DNA from: Emergomyces orientalis
Lineage: Eukaryota > Ascomycota > Eurotiomycetes > Onygenales > Ajellomycetaceae
NCBI GenBank assembly: GCA_002110485.1
Contig: MOWL01000048.1
Coordinates: forward strand, 372,001 to 436,000
Reading direction: 5' to 3'
Length of the DNA: 64,000 bases
Shown here: in pieces, positions 24,525 through 35,137 of the stretch
How positions within the stretch are numbered: the first letter of the stretch is position 1
How the letters are laid out: every line of letters starts with the position of its first letter
Program-made: the position numbers and the translations under genes
Notes under the pieces: model-generated
What the model was told of the DNA's origin: nothing
Seen by the model: the letters and a program-made list of their open reading frames with translations, nothing else
Database searches by the model: none

Positions 24525-27500
24525 ATGTCGGCGATCGATTTCAATGCTTTGAAGGCGCGGACTTTGGGCTCCGGGAACGACGAAGAGGCTGTGACAGTGA
24601 ATACCCGCGCTCTGATAGATAAGGTGTTAGCTCGATACTCTGGAGAATGGTATGCGAAACTGCTTCTATGCTCAACCTTTGCTCCCCTCTCCTTTGCAAA
24701 TTGCTGACGGACCGCGTTCCTGTAGGACTGTCCTTCGAGAGCTGCTTCAAAACGCAGCTGATGCCTGCGCCTCAAACGTCACTATCAAGTTCGATACCCT
24801 CCCTTCAACGAGTGTTCCAGCCCCTACTGAAGCCGATCCATCGGCTGCCCTACAGCATGTGATTTCTCACCACACCCTGAAGCGTTTGATACTCACGAAC
24901 AATGGAACTCCCTTCTCCCCAAACGACTGGGCTCGGCTCAAGCGGATCGCAGAAGGGAACCCGGATGAAACCAAGATAGGAGCATTCGGAGTCGGATTTT
25001 ACAGTGTATTTTCAGATTGCGAAGAGCCCTTTGTGTCCTCGGGCTCGGAAGCTATTGCGTTCTACTGGAAGGAGAATGCCCTGTTCACCCGTCGGCTAAA
25101 ATTAGGGGCATCTGATTCAAGCCCGAATACGAGCTTCGTTCTGGATTATAGAAATACTACATCGCCAGTCCCAGCTCTTATGCCTTTATGCCAGTTCCTC
25201 GCCAGCGCCCTAACCTTTGTTGGACTGGAGTCTGTCGAGCTTTGGCTTGATGGCTGGAAACTGCTGCATCTTTGTAAGAAAGTTGCACCGAGCGTGAGCA
25301 TAGCGATACCCAGAGATTTAGAAACCAAAACTGGTGAGGGGCTTATGAAGGTATCCGGTGTGATACGGGAAGTTGCTCAGATGGATGCAACATGGATGGA
25401 AGCAGTGTCGTGGAAAACCCCAAGCAACACTTCCCGTTTCGACAGCTCCAGACATAATGATCCCACAGCATCGTTGAAATCATTTTTTTCCCGCCTGACC
25501 GGTTCGTCCTCAAGTAATCACTCTGCCAAAGCCTCCAACCCCGATAAAATGAGCCGCAAAGAAGCCAAGGAAGACCTTATCATAACCACAACGTCATCCG
25601 TATTCCTTCACATTAGCACTGCCACTATCAAAACGTCTGTTAGTCAGTCGTTTGGTCGTGAGCTTGAGCGAGCGACTAAAAAACCCCCACCTAAGATGAC
25701 GACGCTTGCGATTTTAACGACATCTTATAGCTTACCAGAACCTGGACAGAACAAAAACTCAAAGGATGCAGATATTTTTGCCTCCGTTCTTCCTTCAAGG
25801 TCTGGTAGAATCTTTATTGGCTTTCCCACACACCAAACTACTGGTTTAAATGCGCATATATCCGCACCGTCGGTGATCCCCACCGTGGAGAGAGAAAGTA
25901 TTGATCTTAATGCCCGATGGGTTCGCACTTGGAATTTAGAACTACTGCGAGCTGCGGGAATCGTGTGTAGGATTGCGTTCTCCACTGAAATGTTGTCTCT
26001 CAACAATCGGATCCAGTCTGGAGTAAGCCGCCTTGGTCGATCAAAGATTCGGAGGGAGGATATAGCTGGACTACTACCTGAAGCAGTGCATACGTCCAAC
26101 CAATTTGTCTTCCGTGAATCAACCCCAACGTCACAGGTTGGCCAGGCAATTGAAGATTCGTTCTGGACCTGTAGCAAAAATGCAACGATCGAAGTATTGT
26201 CTACATGCGGAATCCTCCCGTGTCACCAGGTGCGAGTTGCGCCCAAAGACCTCAGTTTCATGGATTCTATCCCTGTCATACCAGACGAGCTTATGACAGG
26301 CGCAAAAGACTTTGTGAAGCGACTGACGGATTTCGGGCTTGTCACTGACGTTACCGTATCTGATATTATCAAGGAGTTGGAATCAAGGCCTCTAACCTCA
26401 AAACAACTGGAAGAATTTCTGTCATGGGTGACCAAGAAAGCTTCCACCCGCGATATCGATCTCTCGATGGTTCGATCGTTACTGCGAGTGGCTGTCGCAA
26501 ATGACCAATCGCCCGACGGTACTGTATCCCGGGTTATTGTTCTCAGTGATGTGAATAGTTTCCTCAACCCAAATAAAATCCCTGTGGAATTGCCAATGCC
26601 ACCGTTCGTCATGCCTTTCAAATATACGAAGAATTTGCCAAGGAACTATTTGGAGGTCTTGGGGTGGAATGAACTGCAGATTTCCGCCTGGATTACATGG
26701 TTGGTAGAAAATGCGAAAAATAGGGGCTCCCTTCCTCCCGAGCAAGATATTACGCAGGCGGCCTCGTTTGCTGCCCAAGTGCTTCCTGTGCTATCTAAAC
26801 AATGGGATAGCTTAGGTGTGTCCACAAAGGGTACACTCATTGGTCTTCTACGAAACACCACCATCATCCCCACCAAATCCGGGATGAAAAAGCCACCCGA
26901 AACATATTTCCCTTCTGTAAGGTTATTTGACGATTTACCTGTGGTCACAGGCCTAAACAACGTCAAAGAGAAATTTCTCGGTGCCCTTGGTGTTCGAAAG
27001 ACCGTTGACCTTAATGTTATTTTTGAGCGTCTGTTGAACAAGGCTGACGATTCGACCAACGAGAAAACCCCAGTCCGCAAGAAGTGGAGTCACGTTGATT
27101 TGATCAAGTACCTAACTTCCGTTCGAGATGATATCCCATTAGAAGATATTCAGAAGCTGAAGCAAGCAAAAATATGCACTGCTGCAGCCAATGGGCATGC
27201 CACTATGGATGGTGTACGATATAAGGTTTGTGAGCTTTTTGTGCCGGATGAGTCAATAAGGGACCTTGAATTACCGGTACTCTATTGGCCCGGAAGATAT
27301 TTGCCAACCAGCCTCGAGGGCCAGTTTTTAGCTCTTTTGGGACTCAAAAACTTTCCATCAGCACAGGAGGTGTTACAGCTTATGGCTTGGGCAGCGTCAG
27401 CAGACAATGCCAAACTCCGAGATAGGGCAATGGCTTACTACATAACCAACCATGTTGCGCATGGGTATGTCAACTTTGATGCATCCACGGTTAACATGCC

Positions 27501-29984
27501 ATATCTCCCAATCGAAGGGCAAAACAAGCTCAGCACACCGAAGCATTGTTTCACAGACGATGGTGCAACCTTATTCGGGTTTGATCTCTTAAGAAGAGAT
27601 CTTCATCCCCACGCCTCGAAATTTGGTGTTAGCCAGCATCCGTCACTCAGTGAGTGTATCGACATCCTTGTTAGCAAGCCCCCTTCCTCAAAAAAGGAAG
27701 CCCGAATTTTGTTTGAATATTTTGCAAAACGTCTGGGGGAAATCAATTCACCAAGAGCAGGACGCATTGGCCAAGCGCGGATTGTCCCCGTAACTCGGAA
27801 GAGGTCTACATCCAACATTTTGCCTTCAGAAAAATCTTCACCAGTTACTCATATCGCACCCCGCGATTGTTATCTCGGTGAAAGTGAAGACTACGGAGAC
27901 ATCTTTGAATTTGTCGACTTTGGACAGGAAGCCAATTTGTTTCTCCTTGCGTGCGGCTCAAAACGGGAACCGACAAAGACTGAGGTTGCAAGCATGTTGG
28001 TGAAAGAGCCGGCCAGGATATCCTCTAAGCTTCAAAACCCCGACAAATATTTGAATCTGCTGCGGAGTCTTGCTGAGAGTATCCACTTGTTGAAGAAGAA
28101 TAGAGATCTGTTCAAGGACATGAAGGCAGCACCATTTCTGCTCGCGAGCAGAGAGTTACCTTCAAAGCCGACCACTTCCCGCAAAACTGACGAGCAATTG
28201 ATAGATATTGACGATGAAGCTTATGAAGAGGAGACGCAAGGCATTAAGGAATGGCAACTAGTAAAAGCTCACGATGCTATTATCGTCGATGACTATGCCA
28301 GCTTCAGCTTATTTAAACAAAATATCCTTGCCGCCCCGCAAGAGGAGCTGCTTGAAGATTTATATGTTGCTCTTGGCACACCATGCTTGAGTGAGCTTGT
28401 GGAGGAGCAAGCCCGATGTGGCGCGTTGGCGCCCGATCAACGCCTTGCAGCAAAGTTACAGAAACAAATTTATGAGCGGTTGCGCTTATTCCTCCACGAC
28501 TTGCCCCGCGATATGGTCAAGCATGACACCAAGTGGCTGGAGAAAAACCTTTCCGTTCAAGTTGTACAGTATATCTCCTTGAGACGGTCGCTGAAGGGAC
28601 GCAATGCTTCCCATGTCGAAAAAAGGAGCGCCGTTGTAATGCAAAACAGAGCCGGCTGGGTATTATCGATCGCTGCTGGCCGAGCAGATTTTTACCAAAT
28701 CAGCCAGGCGCTTGTCCATCTCATTCTCAATAGGCCAAAACTACATTCAACCCTTACATTGGAGATGTTGCTCAAAACCGATCTGCTCGAGCTGCGTGCT
28801 CGAGGGTACAACGTTGAGCGTATCCTACGCCAGAAGGCTGCTGAAGCCAGGATGGCAGAAAACAAGCGTCAGCAACAACTAGAAGAAGAATTAAAACAGA
28901 TCCAAGAAAACGAGGTTACTTGGAAAAAAGGACAGCAATCTGAACAACCAAAGGATCAGCGCGAACAGCGGTCGATGCCAGGAGATTTCCCGGATTCTTC
29001 CCCGCCTCATGCGAGGAAGTCTAGCCATGACACAACGTCTTCAGATTTAACCTCCACACGCCCTAAGAGCGGAGGAGGATTATTCTCTGACCTTACTCGT
29101 CGTTTTGGATTGGAAGATTTCACGCGCTCAAATAATACCGTACAATCTGCCCTTCAGAGTTTCCGCGATAGGGCACAGCTCCCTGCTTCGTCCGACGCCC
29201 CTCCTCCACCTTACAGCGCCAACGAAACCGGTTCGACAAAGGAACCCAAGCCCCAGATTGTGACATCCCCCCATGCACTTCAATCAAACCTAATGTCTGC
29301 CATTCAAGCATGTCGGCCCCACGGATCCTCCACGCTCTACAGCCGTGGCGAACAGAACAAAGTCATGGAGACCAAATCATACTGCGACGAGCGACCCAGC
29401 CACGACCTCATATTCGCGGCCGACTCCGCCTCCGGCATCCGGATTTTCGTGACGAAAACAGTTGATGATCGCACCACGTTCCTGACCGAGAATTCGAACG
29501 GCCTTAACGCCTTCGCGTCAATATTGACGGACTGCGCCAGTGTGTTTGCCGTCCGGCTGAATAGTGTTAGCATATTCTATGATCCAGCCGGCAAGACTAT
29601 TGCCTTCAACAGTCAGGGGAGCATTTTTTGCAACTATCTCTACTTCCAGCAGCTGCATCAGGCACGGATGCTGGGCAGTGGCCCGGAAAGCCGTGACGAG
29701 CCGTTGGTGTACTGGTGGGTAATATTTTGTCATGAGCTGGCTCATAACTTGGTTGCGGACCACAGTTCAGACCATAGTTTTTATACGTATGTTTCTCCTG
29801 TTTCTGGCTTTTTCGTTTGGTTTTGTGTTTTTAAAAATTTAGGAAGGTTTTGCTAACTCACTCTATCCTGGTTATCAGTGAGGGTTTTGTGACTCAATAC
29901 TTTCCGAAAGTCGCGCGGAAGATGGCCGAGTACATGGCAGCCCCGACTGCAGCGGCTTCATCCCCCGCCCTCCCTAATGGATAG
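24525..29984 (+). CDS. DUF3684 / sacsin-like protein: HSP90-type ATPase fold plus C-terminal HELAH motif
   Basis: Role unknown. Exons 24525-24649, 24726-29786 and 29879-29984; 1763 aa. Near residues 40-190 it shows a Bergerat (HATPase) fold: N-box TVLRELLQNAADAC, LTNNGTPFSPNDW, and G-box KIGAFGVGFYSVFSDCEEPF, as in sacsin and HSP90. In most GHKL proteins the N of NNG is D. A basic, Q/E-rich coiled coil lies around residues 1410-1450. A disordered region holds PPPPY at 1534-1538, a WW-domain/Rsp5-type ligand. Near the C-terminus HELAHNLVADHSSDH (H1711, E1712, H1715, H1721) matches the HExxHxxxxxH spacing of metzincin metallopeptidases. Resemblance to the fungal DUF3684 family is from memory of family style; protease activity is inference. 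The first intron splits the W codon of GEWTVLREL. Confidence 0.82.
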
Positions 29985-30329
29985 ACAATTTTCGTTAATT
30001 TGCTATTTCCTCGCTCACTATCATGCCTATTGTGGATTAGATATATATCACGACGCATTGCAAACAGGCATCAGTCAAGCATCTAGAGATGTAGACTTCC
30101 TTTCAAGGCGTTAGTTGGACAATTGTGGACATCTGGTGTTTTTTACAGCATATGACGAATGACTCCTCGCTGGAATGTATGTATATCATGAAGTGCACTA
30201 GATTTATAATGATAATTGAATAGAGCATTTTTTATTTACAGGAGAGACGGGTTCTTCTTCTAGTTCACCATGGTAACTCAAATGGCTCCCATGTTGAGGT
30301 AGATAGTATTTCAACAGTAAATTTCATGT

Positions 30330-30335
30330 CACGTG
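30330..30335 (+). promoter_or_regulatory. E-box CACGTG upstream of PABA synthase
   Basis: Context ATGTCACGTGATCAT, a fully extended Cbf1-like palindrome, about 940 bp before the PABA synthase start. Confidence 0.35.
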
Positions 30336-30406
30336 ATCATAAATTTGGAAGATCGCCCTCAACCGCCGCCTCCTCTCACAGTTGGCGTCGTTCACACATA
30401 ATCCCA

Positions 30407-30430
30407 CCACTTCCACTTCCACTTCCACTT
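30407..30430. repeat. Tandem hexamer CCACTT x4
   Basis: Four exact consecutive copies. Confidence 0.9.
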
Positions 30431-30502
30431 GGAAAGATGCAGATAATAAATTTCTAAGAACTGTTTGTACCGACACAACAAACCCTGCAAGAAAGCGCCG
30501 CC

Positions 30503-30589
30503 ATGGTATTTATTCCCACCCACAGCCCCTGCGGCTACCTCACAAAGCGCCTGTTGCCCGCTTCCTTCCTGCCCAAAGTTTATTCTTAG
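30503..30589 (+). CDS. Possible short ORF or uORF, 28 aa
   Basis: ATG sits in GCCGCCATGG, a near-perfect initiation context. Product begins MVFIPTHSPCGYLTKRLL and ends PKVYS. It lies about 770 bp before the PABA synthase ATG and could be an upstream ORF in a long leader or a lone small peptide. No family recognised; may be chance. Confidence 0.2.
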   Translation: MVFIPTHSPCGYLTKRLLPASFLPKVYS

Positions 30590-31269
30590 TCATGTTAGTT
30601 AGTTACGGCAAGAGGCGGGTTTTTTTTTTCCCGCAAAAAGAAAGACTCAGATGTTCTTCAAACATCTCTCTCTCTCTCTCTCTATCTCTTCGCTCAAACA
30701 AACCCCAGCTCCTTTCGGGACCCTGAAATATTAATATTTCTTTGCTTTTCATATTTTACCCCAGGCTTTGCCTGCAATAGGGTTTCACATCTTCTTTTTT
30801 TTTTGTTTTTTTTGTTTTCTTAGGTTTGTTTGACCTGCATAGATATCAGCTAAGCTGGCAAATGTGGGGGGGATAGCTCACTCAGAGAACCACAACACTC
30901 TGTTATATATTGGCGCTTTCCACTCCCTTTTTGAGCAATTAGGCTATACGAGCCTGGTATCTATACACTGGAGCCTCCCATGTTGTTTTGAAACCCAAAA
31001 GACCCCGTGCGGTAAACCGCCTCTTGGCCGTTTTGAGTGAAAACGTGTTCCCATTAAATTCCTCAAGGATACATTTCCGATATTGTTCATTTTTTAGGGC
31101 CTTATACGGACTTTATTAATCCGACTCCCATTTGTTTGACTGGAGGGAGACGAGACGAGTGCGGTCCCGCCTTGTTGTGAAGGGAGGTAATATTGGACCT
31201 GTCTGATTTTTCACTATCATTTTGCAGCCCCTTTCCATACCGGTACCCGCCTCTCTTCTAATCACCGTC

Positions 31270-33861
31270 ATGGCACCCAAATCCGAGGTCAAAGATGTGC
31301 GACATGTTTTATATATTGATGCGTACGACTCGTTTACCCGTAACGTCATTGATTTGGTCGAAAGCACATTAAATGTTGTGGTGACCGTTGTGAGGATTGA
31401 CAATGAATGGCCGGAGGACAGAGAAGCTTTTGTTAGTGGATTCGATGCTATTGTAGCCGGCCCTGGACCGGGGACTCCAACAAACCCGAATGACGTGGGT
31501 GTTATGAACGATTTATGGGAGTTGGATAATGTCCCTGTTTTGGGCGTATGTCTCGGATTTCAAAGCCTCTGCGTAAAGTATGGTGCATCGATCCGAAAGC
31601 TCCCCGAACCACGACATGGTAAAGTGGTTACGTTTACACATTCCGGGACGGACATCTTTGACAATTTGCCAGCGAGTTTTGATGTTACGCTGTATCACTC
31701 GTTACAGGTGGACTTGGAGCATGAATTGGAGGCGTCCGGAGACCTCTCTGATCGCCAGCAATGTTGGAGTTCAAGTGCCAAGTGTCCGGATCTGGTTCCT
31801 CTCGCATGGTTTCGGGACAGCGCAACTCCCGGAGAAGCTAACCTAATGGCTGTTCGCCATCGCACAAAGCCTTTGTGGGGGGTGCAGTTTCACCCTGAAT
31901 CTTGCAAATCCGATACAGCTTGCCGTGATATGATCAAGAATTGGTGGACGTCTGTAGTTGATTACAACTCCAAATTTCGCAAGATCAACAAGAGGCCATT
32001 TAAAGTTCGTGACCCCTTAGCTCCAGGCGATGTGCCTTATAAGCCCGCCGACGAAATTCTCGAGTGGTGTAGTTCGTCAATAAGCACGTCTTCATATCGC
32101 ACCTTCGATCGCGGTTACTTGACCACAGAGAAAATATGCGAACTTGTTGATACCCCAGAGGCACCATGCGTCGTTCTAGATTCGAATTCGAGATACAGCA
32201 TTATATCCGTTCTCAGTCCTGGCTCGTGGTCACTCGAGTACTCCCTTTCCCAACGAAAGGGCACGTTTTCTCGTTTATTCGGTTTAAAATCAAGCAAGGA
32301 TTTTATCCAAGAGCCATTCGAAATTTGGGAGCTTTTGCGTCGCATACTCTCTAAAAAGAAAGTTTTGACGGGATGTAGTTCGGTACCCTTCTGGGGCGGT
32401 TTTATGGGCTATTTCTCTTATGAAATGGGCCTTGCTGAATTGGATAGGGGAGCAGCTCCAAAAATCACGGGCAGCGATGGCACCGCGGACGTCGGTCTAC
32501 TTTGGGTTGAACGGAGCATTGTGATCGACCAGAAAGCTCAAACAATTCACGTTCAGTCGATGCGAGAGTTTGACGAGCAGCCGGGGGAGTGGATGGATCT
32601 TATCATGAAACGTCTTCTTGGGTTCACATATACAAACTCGTTGAGTCCTATCATGCTTAATCTCGCGGTTACCTCCAACCATAAAGTGGAAGATAGCAAG
32701 TACCTCTTGCGGATGAAGTATTCTGATGAGCAACTGGCAAACATGATGGTCAAGGGAGCCAAAATCATCAAGCCTGACGAGCGTGTCTACAAGGCAAAAA
32801 TCGCAAAGTGCCAAGAGTACATTCGTGATGGCGAGTCGTATGAGCTTTGTTTGACAGATCAAACCAAAGTAGTCCTTCCCCGGTGCAAGTATAGGCAAGA
32901 GGCAGCCCTCCGTCCATGGATCTTGTACAAGCGACTTCGGAAATATACCCCAGCCGCCTACGGCGCATTCGCCAGAATCGGAAGCGCTTCAATAATCAGC
33001 AGCAGCCCTGAATGCTTCCTTCAGTATGACAGGAACTGTCAAATCGACATGAAGCCCATGAAGGGCACAGTCAAGAAGGGCAAGGGTATGACGCTGGAAA
33101 GGGCCAAGGAAATTCTAGATACACCCAAAGAGATGGGTGAGAACTTGATGATTGCAGACTTGGTACGGCATGACATGTTCAATGTGTGCAAGTCTGGTGG
33201 CGTGACGGTTCATAAATTGCTTGAAGTGGAGGATCATGCTCGAGTCTACCAGCTCGTCACGCATATCAGGGGTAATCCGCAGAGTCTACCGCCAGCTGTC
33301 AAGGATTGTGCTACGGTTAAGTTACGAGACAAGAACACTCCACATGATTACTCCGCCCTTCGCCACTGTCTACCCCCCGGCTCAATGACCGGTGCGCCCA
33401 AAAAACGGTCCTGCGAACTTCTACAGAAAATCGAGGGCGAGAAACGCGGTATCTACTCTGGTGTCATGGGCTATTTTGATGCTGGCGGCCGTGCATGTTT
33501 CTCTGTGCTCATCCGAACTGCATTTAGTTGGGTTAGCCCTACGGATAATGAAGAGGTATGGCGCATTGGAGCTGGAGGAGCTGTTACGGCGCTGAGTACA
33601 CCTGAAGGGGAGTGGGATGAGATGATCACGAAACTGGATACGGTGTTAGGGATATTCCGTTGTTCAGCGAAGGGTGATGAGGATGGTGGGGATGGGGCTG
33701 CTACTGACATTTGCCAACGGAAGAAAAAATCTGCGATGCAGGATATGTTCCGGGACTATCCCGGTTACACTGCGGATTCCAACTGTGTAGCTGCAAGCAA
33801 ACGCCATGCAACGGTTAAAGATGAGGACGATAACTCATCTTCGTTTGGCAACCGAGAATAA
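31270..33861 (+). CDS. pabaA: Para-aminobenzoate synthase (aminodeoxychorismate synthase), fused GATase and chorismate-binding
   Basis: Converts chorismate plus glutamine to 4-amino-4-deoxychorismate for folate synthesis. Single exon, 863 aa. N-terminal class I glutamine amidotransferase: IDAYDSFTRN, AGPGPGTP, LGVCLGFQSLC with nucleophile C94, and QFHPES with H208/E210. Next comes the synthase N-terminal region (about 290-450, SVPFWGGFMGYFSYEMGL). The chorismate-binding domain shows YELCLTDQTKV, SSSPECFL, the PabB-type MKPMKGT lysine (K598), ENLMIADLVRHD and LPPGSMTGAPKKRSCELLQ. Both domains look intact. An in-frame ATG at 31222 would add 16 aa; 31270 was chosen because the added segment overlaps likely leader sequence. 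No intron. Confidence 0.93.
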   Translation: MAPKSEVKDVRHVLYIDAYDSFTRNVIDLVESTLNVVVTVVRIDNEWPEDREAFVSGFDAIVAGPGPGTPTNPNDVGVMNDLWELDNVPVLGVCLGFQSLCVKYGASIRKLPEPRHGKVVTFTHSGTDIFDNLPASFDVTLYHSLQVDLEHELEASGDLSDRQQCWSSSAKCPDLVPLAWFRDSATPGEANLMAVRHRTKPLWGVQFHPESCKSDTACRDMIKNWWTSVVDYNSKFRKINKRPFKVRDPLAPGDVPYKPADEILEWCSSSISTSSYRTFDRGYLTTEKICELVDTPEAPCVVLDSNSRYSIISVLSPGSWSLEYSLSQRKGTFSRLFGLKSSKDFIQEPFEIWELLRRILSKKKVLTGCSSVPFWGGFMGYFSYEMGLAELDRGAAPKITGSDGTADVGLLWVERSIVIDQKAQTIHVQSMREFDEQPGEWMDLIMKRLLGFTYTNSLSPIMLNLAVTSNHKVEDSKYLLRMKYSDEQLANMMVKGAKIIKPDERVYKAKIAKCQEYIRDGESYELCLTDQTKVVLPRCKYRQEAALRPWILYKRLRKYTPAAYGAFARIGSASIISSSPECFLQYDRNCQIDMKPMKGTVKKGKGMTLERAKEILDTPKEMGENLMIADLVRHDMFNVCKSGGVTVHKLLEVEDHARVYQLVTHIRGNPQSLPPAVKDCATVKLRDKNTPHDYSALRHCLPPGSMTGAPKKRSCELLQKIEGEKRGIYSGVMGYFDAGGRACFSVLIRTAFSWVSPTDNEEVWRIGAGGAVTALSTPEGEWDEMITKLDTVLGIFRCSAKGDEDGGDGAATDICQRKKKSAMQDMFRDYPGYTADSNCVAASKRHATVKDEDDNSSSFGNRE

Positions 33862-35137
33862 ACCAACGTCTGGTGGGCAGAGGAGTTCATGGGTTTAAAA
33901 GGGGAGATAGGATGGATAAATGGGCGGTTTTGGAGTATTTCCACTGTACAGCACTTTCACGATTTCGTTTTCTCTCCTCTCTCTTTTTGGTTCAACGTTG
34001 GATATTCCTGCCTATTCATCATTAGGTAGGCGGCATGACACTGTAGAGATAATGAATTATGTTGGGATTGGGGAGTGTTTTGTTTCACAAAGAATTCTGC
34101 TATGAAGGCAGACATTGGGGTTGGAGGCGTTTCAACACTGCTGGGTTTTAATTGGTTTGGTTTTATTACTACTGTCACTATTCTTATTAGACTACTATGG
34201 AAGAATCCCATCCTACGTGACCCCCGAGCTGTTGTGATTCGGGCGGATTATTTGGATGTTGGTTTATTTCCTGGATATAAATTTTTTACAATCCTTAGTT
34301 CTCCCACATCTTACCACCACTGCCTCGGGATTCCCGGAACCCCTTGCGCAGTATATTTATATCACCTTCACTATCAAGTGAAAATATACAAACGAAATAT
34401 TCTTCTCGTTAACTATGCAGTCATCTCCCACTGTTTGTAGCTGTTTGATGGATGCCACGGGCTCGTGACAGATCCATTGTTTGTTGGGCGTCTGAGTGGT
34501 TGTATTTGGCAGCTCTCTACAGAGTACGGAGTTACTGGGGGCTATATATGCTGTGTGCGGGGCGCTAGTCCGTACTAGGAAGCCCACGGCTCCCACATTG
34601 TTGCATTCAGTGAAGATCTTCATATATACCAGTAGAGAACGAATTTCTTACCATTAACAACAACATTCACTATTGCGCTTCACCATATCTCTCTTTAAAA
34701 TAATCCGAGCCATGCAACTTACCCTACATTCCTTGTTCTTCCAATGGTTTTGCGTCGCCTCCCACCCTCATTCTTTTCGTCAGCCAATAATGTGTTTCGT
34801 TAGAGCATGAAGCTCGCGAGAGGTAGCAGGTTTGGGCAGTGGTTTGTTGGCAGACAACAGCCTAAGGTTGTCTTGCAGGGGATCTGATCCCGTTGGAGGC
34901 CTCAAAGATTTCGTCTCTTTTTATATTGCTGTTGACGCTGTTCTTTGTTTATTTTCTTCTTCTTCCTTTTTTTTGTTTCGTTTTTCTCGTCTGTTTCGAC
35001 TTGTCGCTGTCTACAGTGTTAGCCTTCAGAGCTCGTCCTCTCAAAGAGGGCCTACCTGCCGGTGTCATTATAAAAATAAAAAAAGAACATAAGAGCCTTT
35101 GGTACGACTACTTCAGCTCCTAATTGTTTCCTTCGCG
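33862..35137. other. Intergenic region between PABA synthase and RdRP
   Basis: 1.28 kb. Contains an inverted AGTACGGA pair at 34523-34530 and 34569-34576. A T-rich tract precedes the RdRP. No gene seen. Confidence 0.5.
34523..34576. repeat. AGTACGGA / TCCGTACT inverted pair
   Basis: Exact 8-bp inverted repeat with a 38-nt spacer. The same core occurs in the palindrome at 901-917. Confidence 0.5.

Larger units (their letters stand above)
29985..31269. other. Long upstream region of the PABA synthase gene
   Basis: 1.28 kb. Contains an E-box (30330-30335), four exact CCACTT copies (30407-30430), a (TC)n run (about 30664-30683) and a 28-codon ORF at 30503 in a strong Kozak-like context. No conventional gene recognised. 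Confidence 0.5.

Noticed and set aside
30382..30726. 114-codon ORF upstream of PABA synthase
   Set aside because: Runs through CCACTT and TC microsatellites giving Thr/Ser and Ser/Leu repeats; no conserved part.
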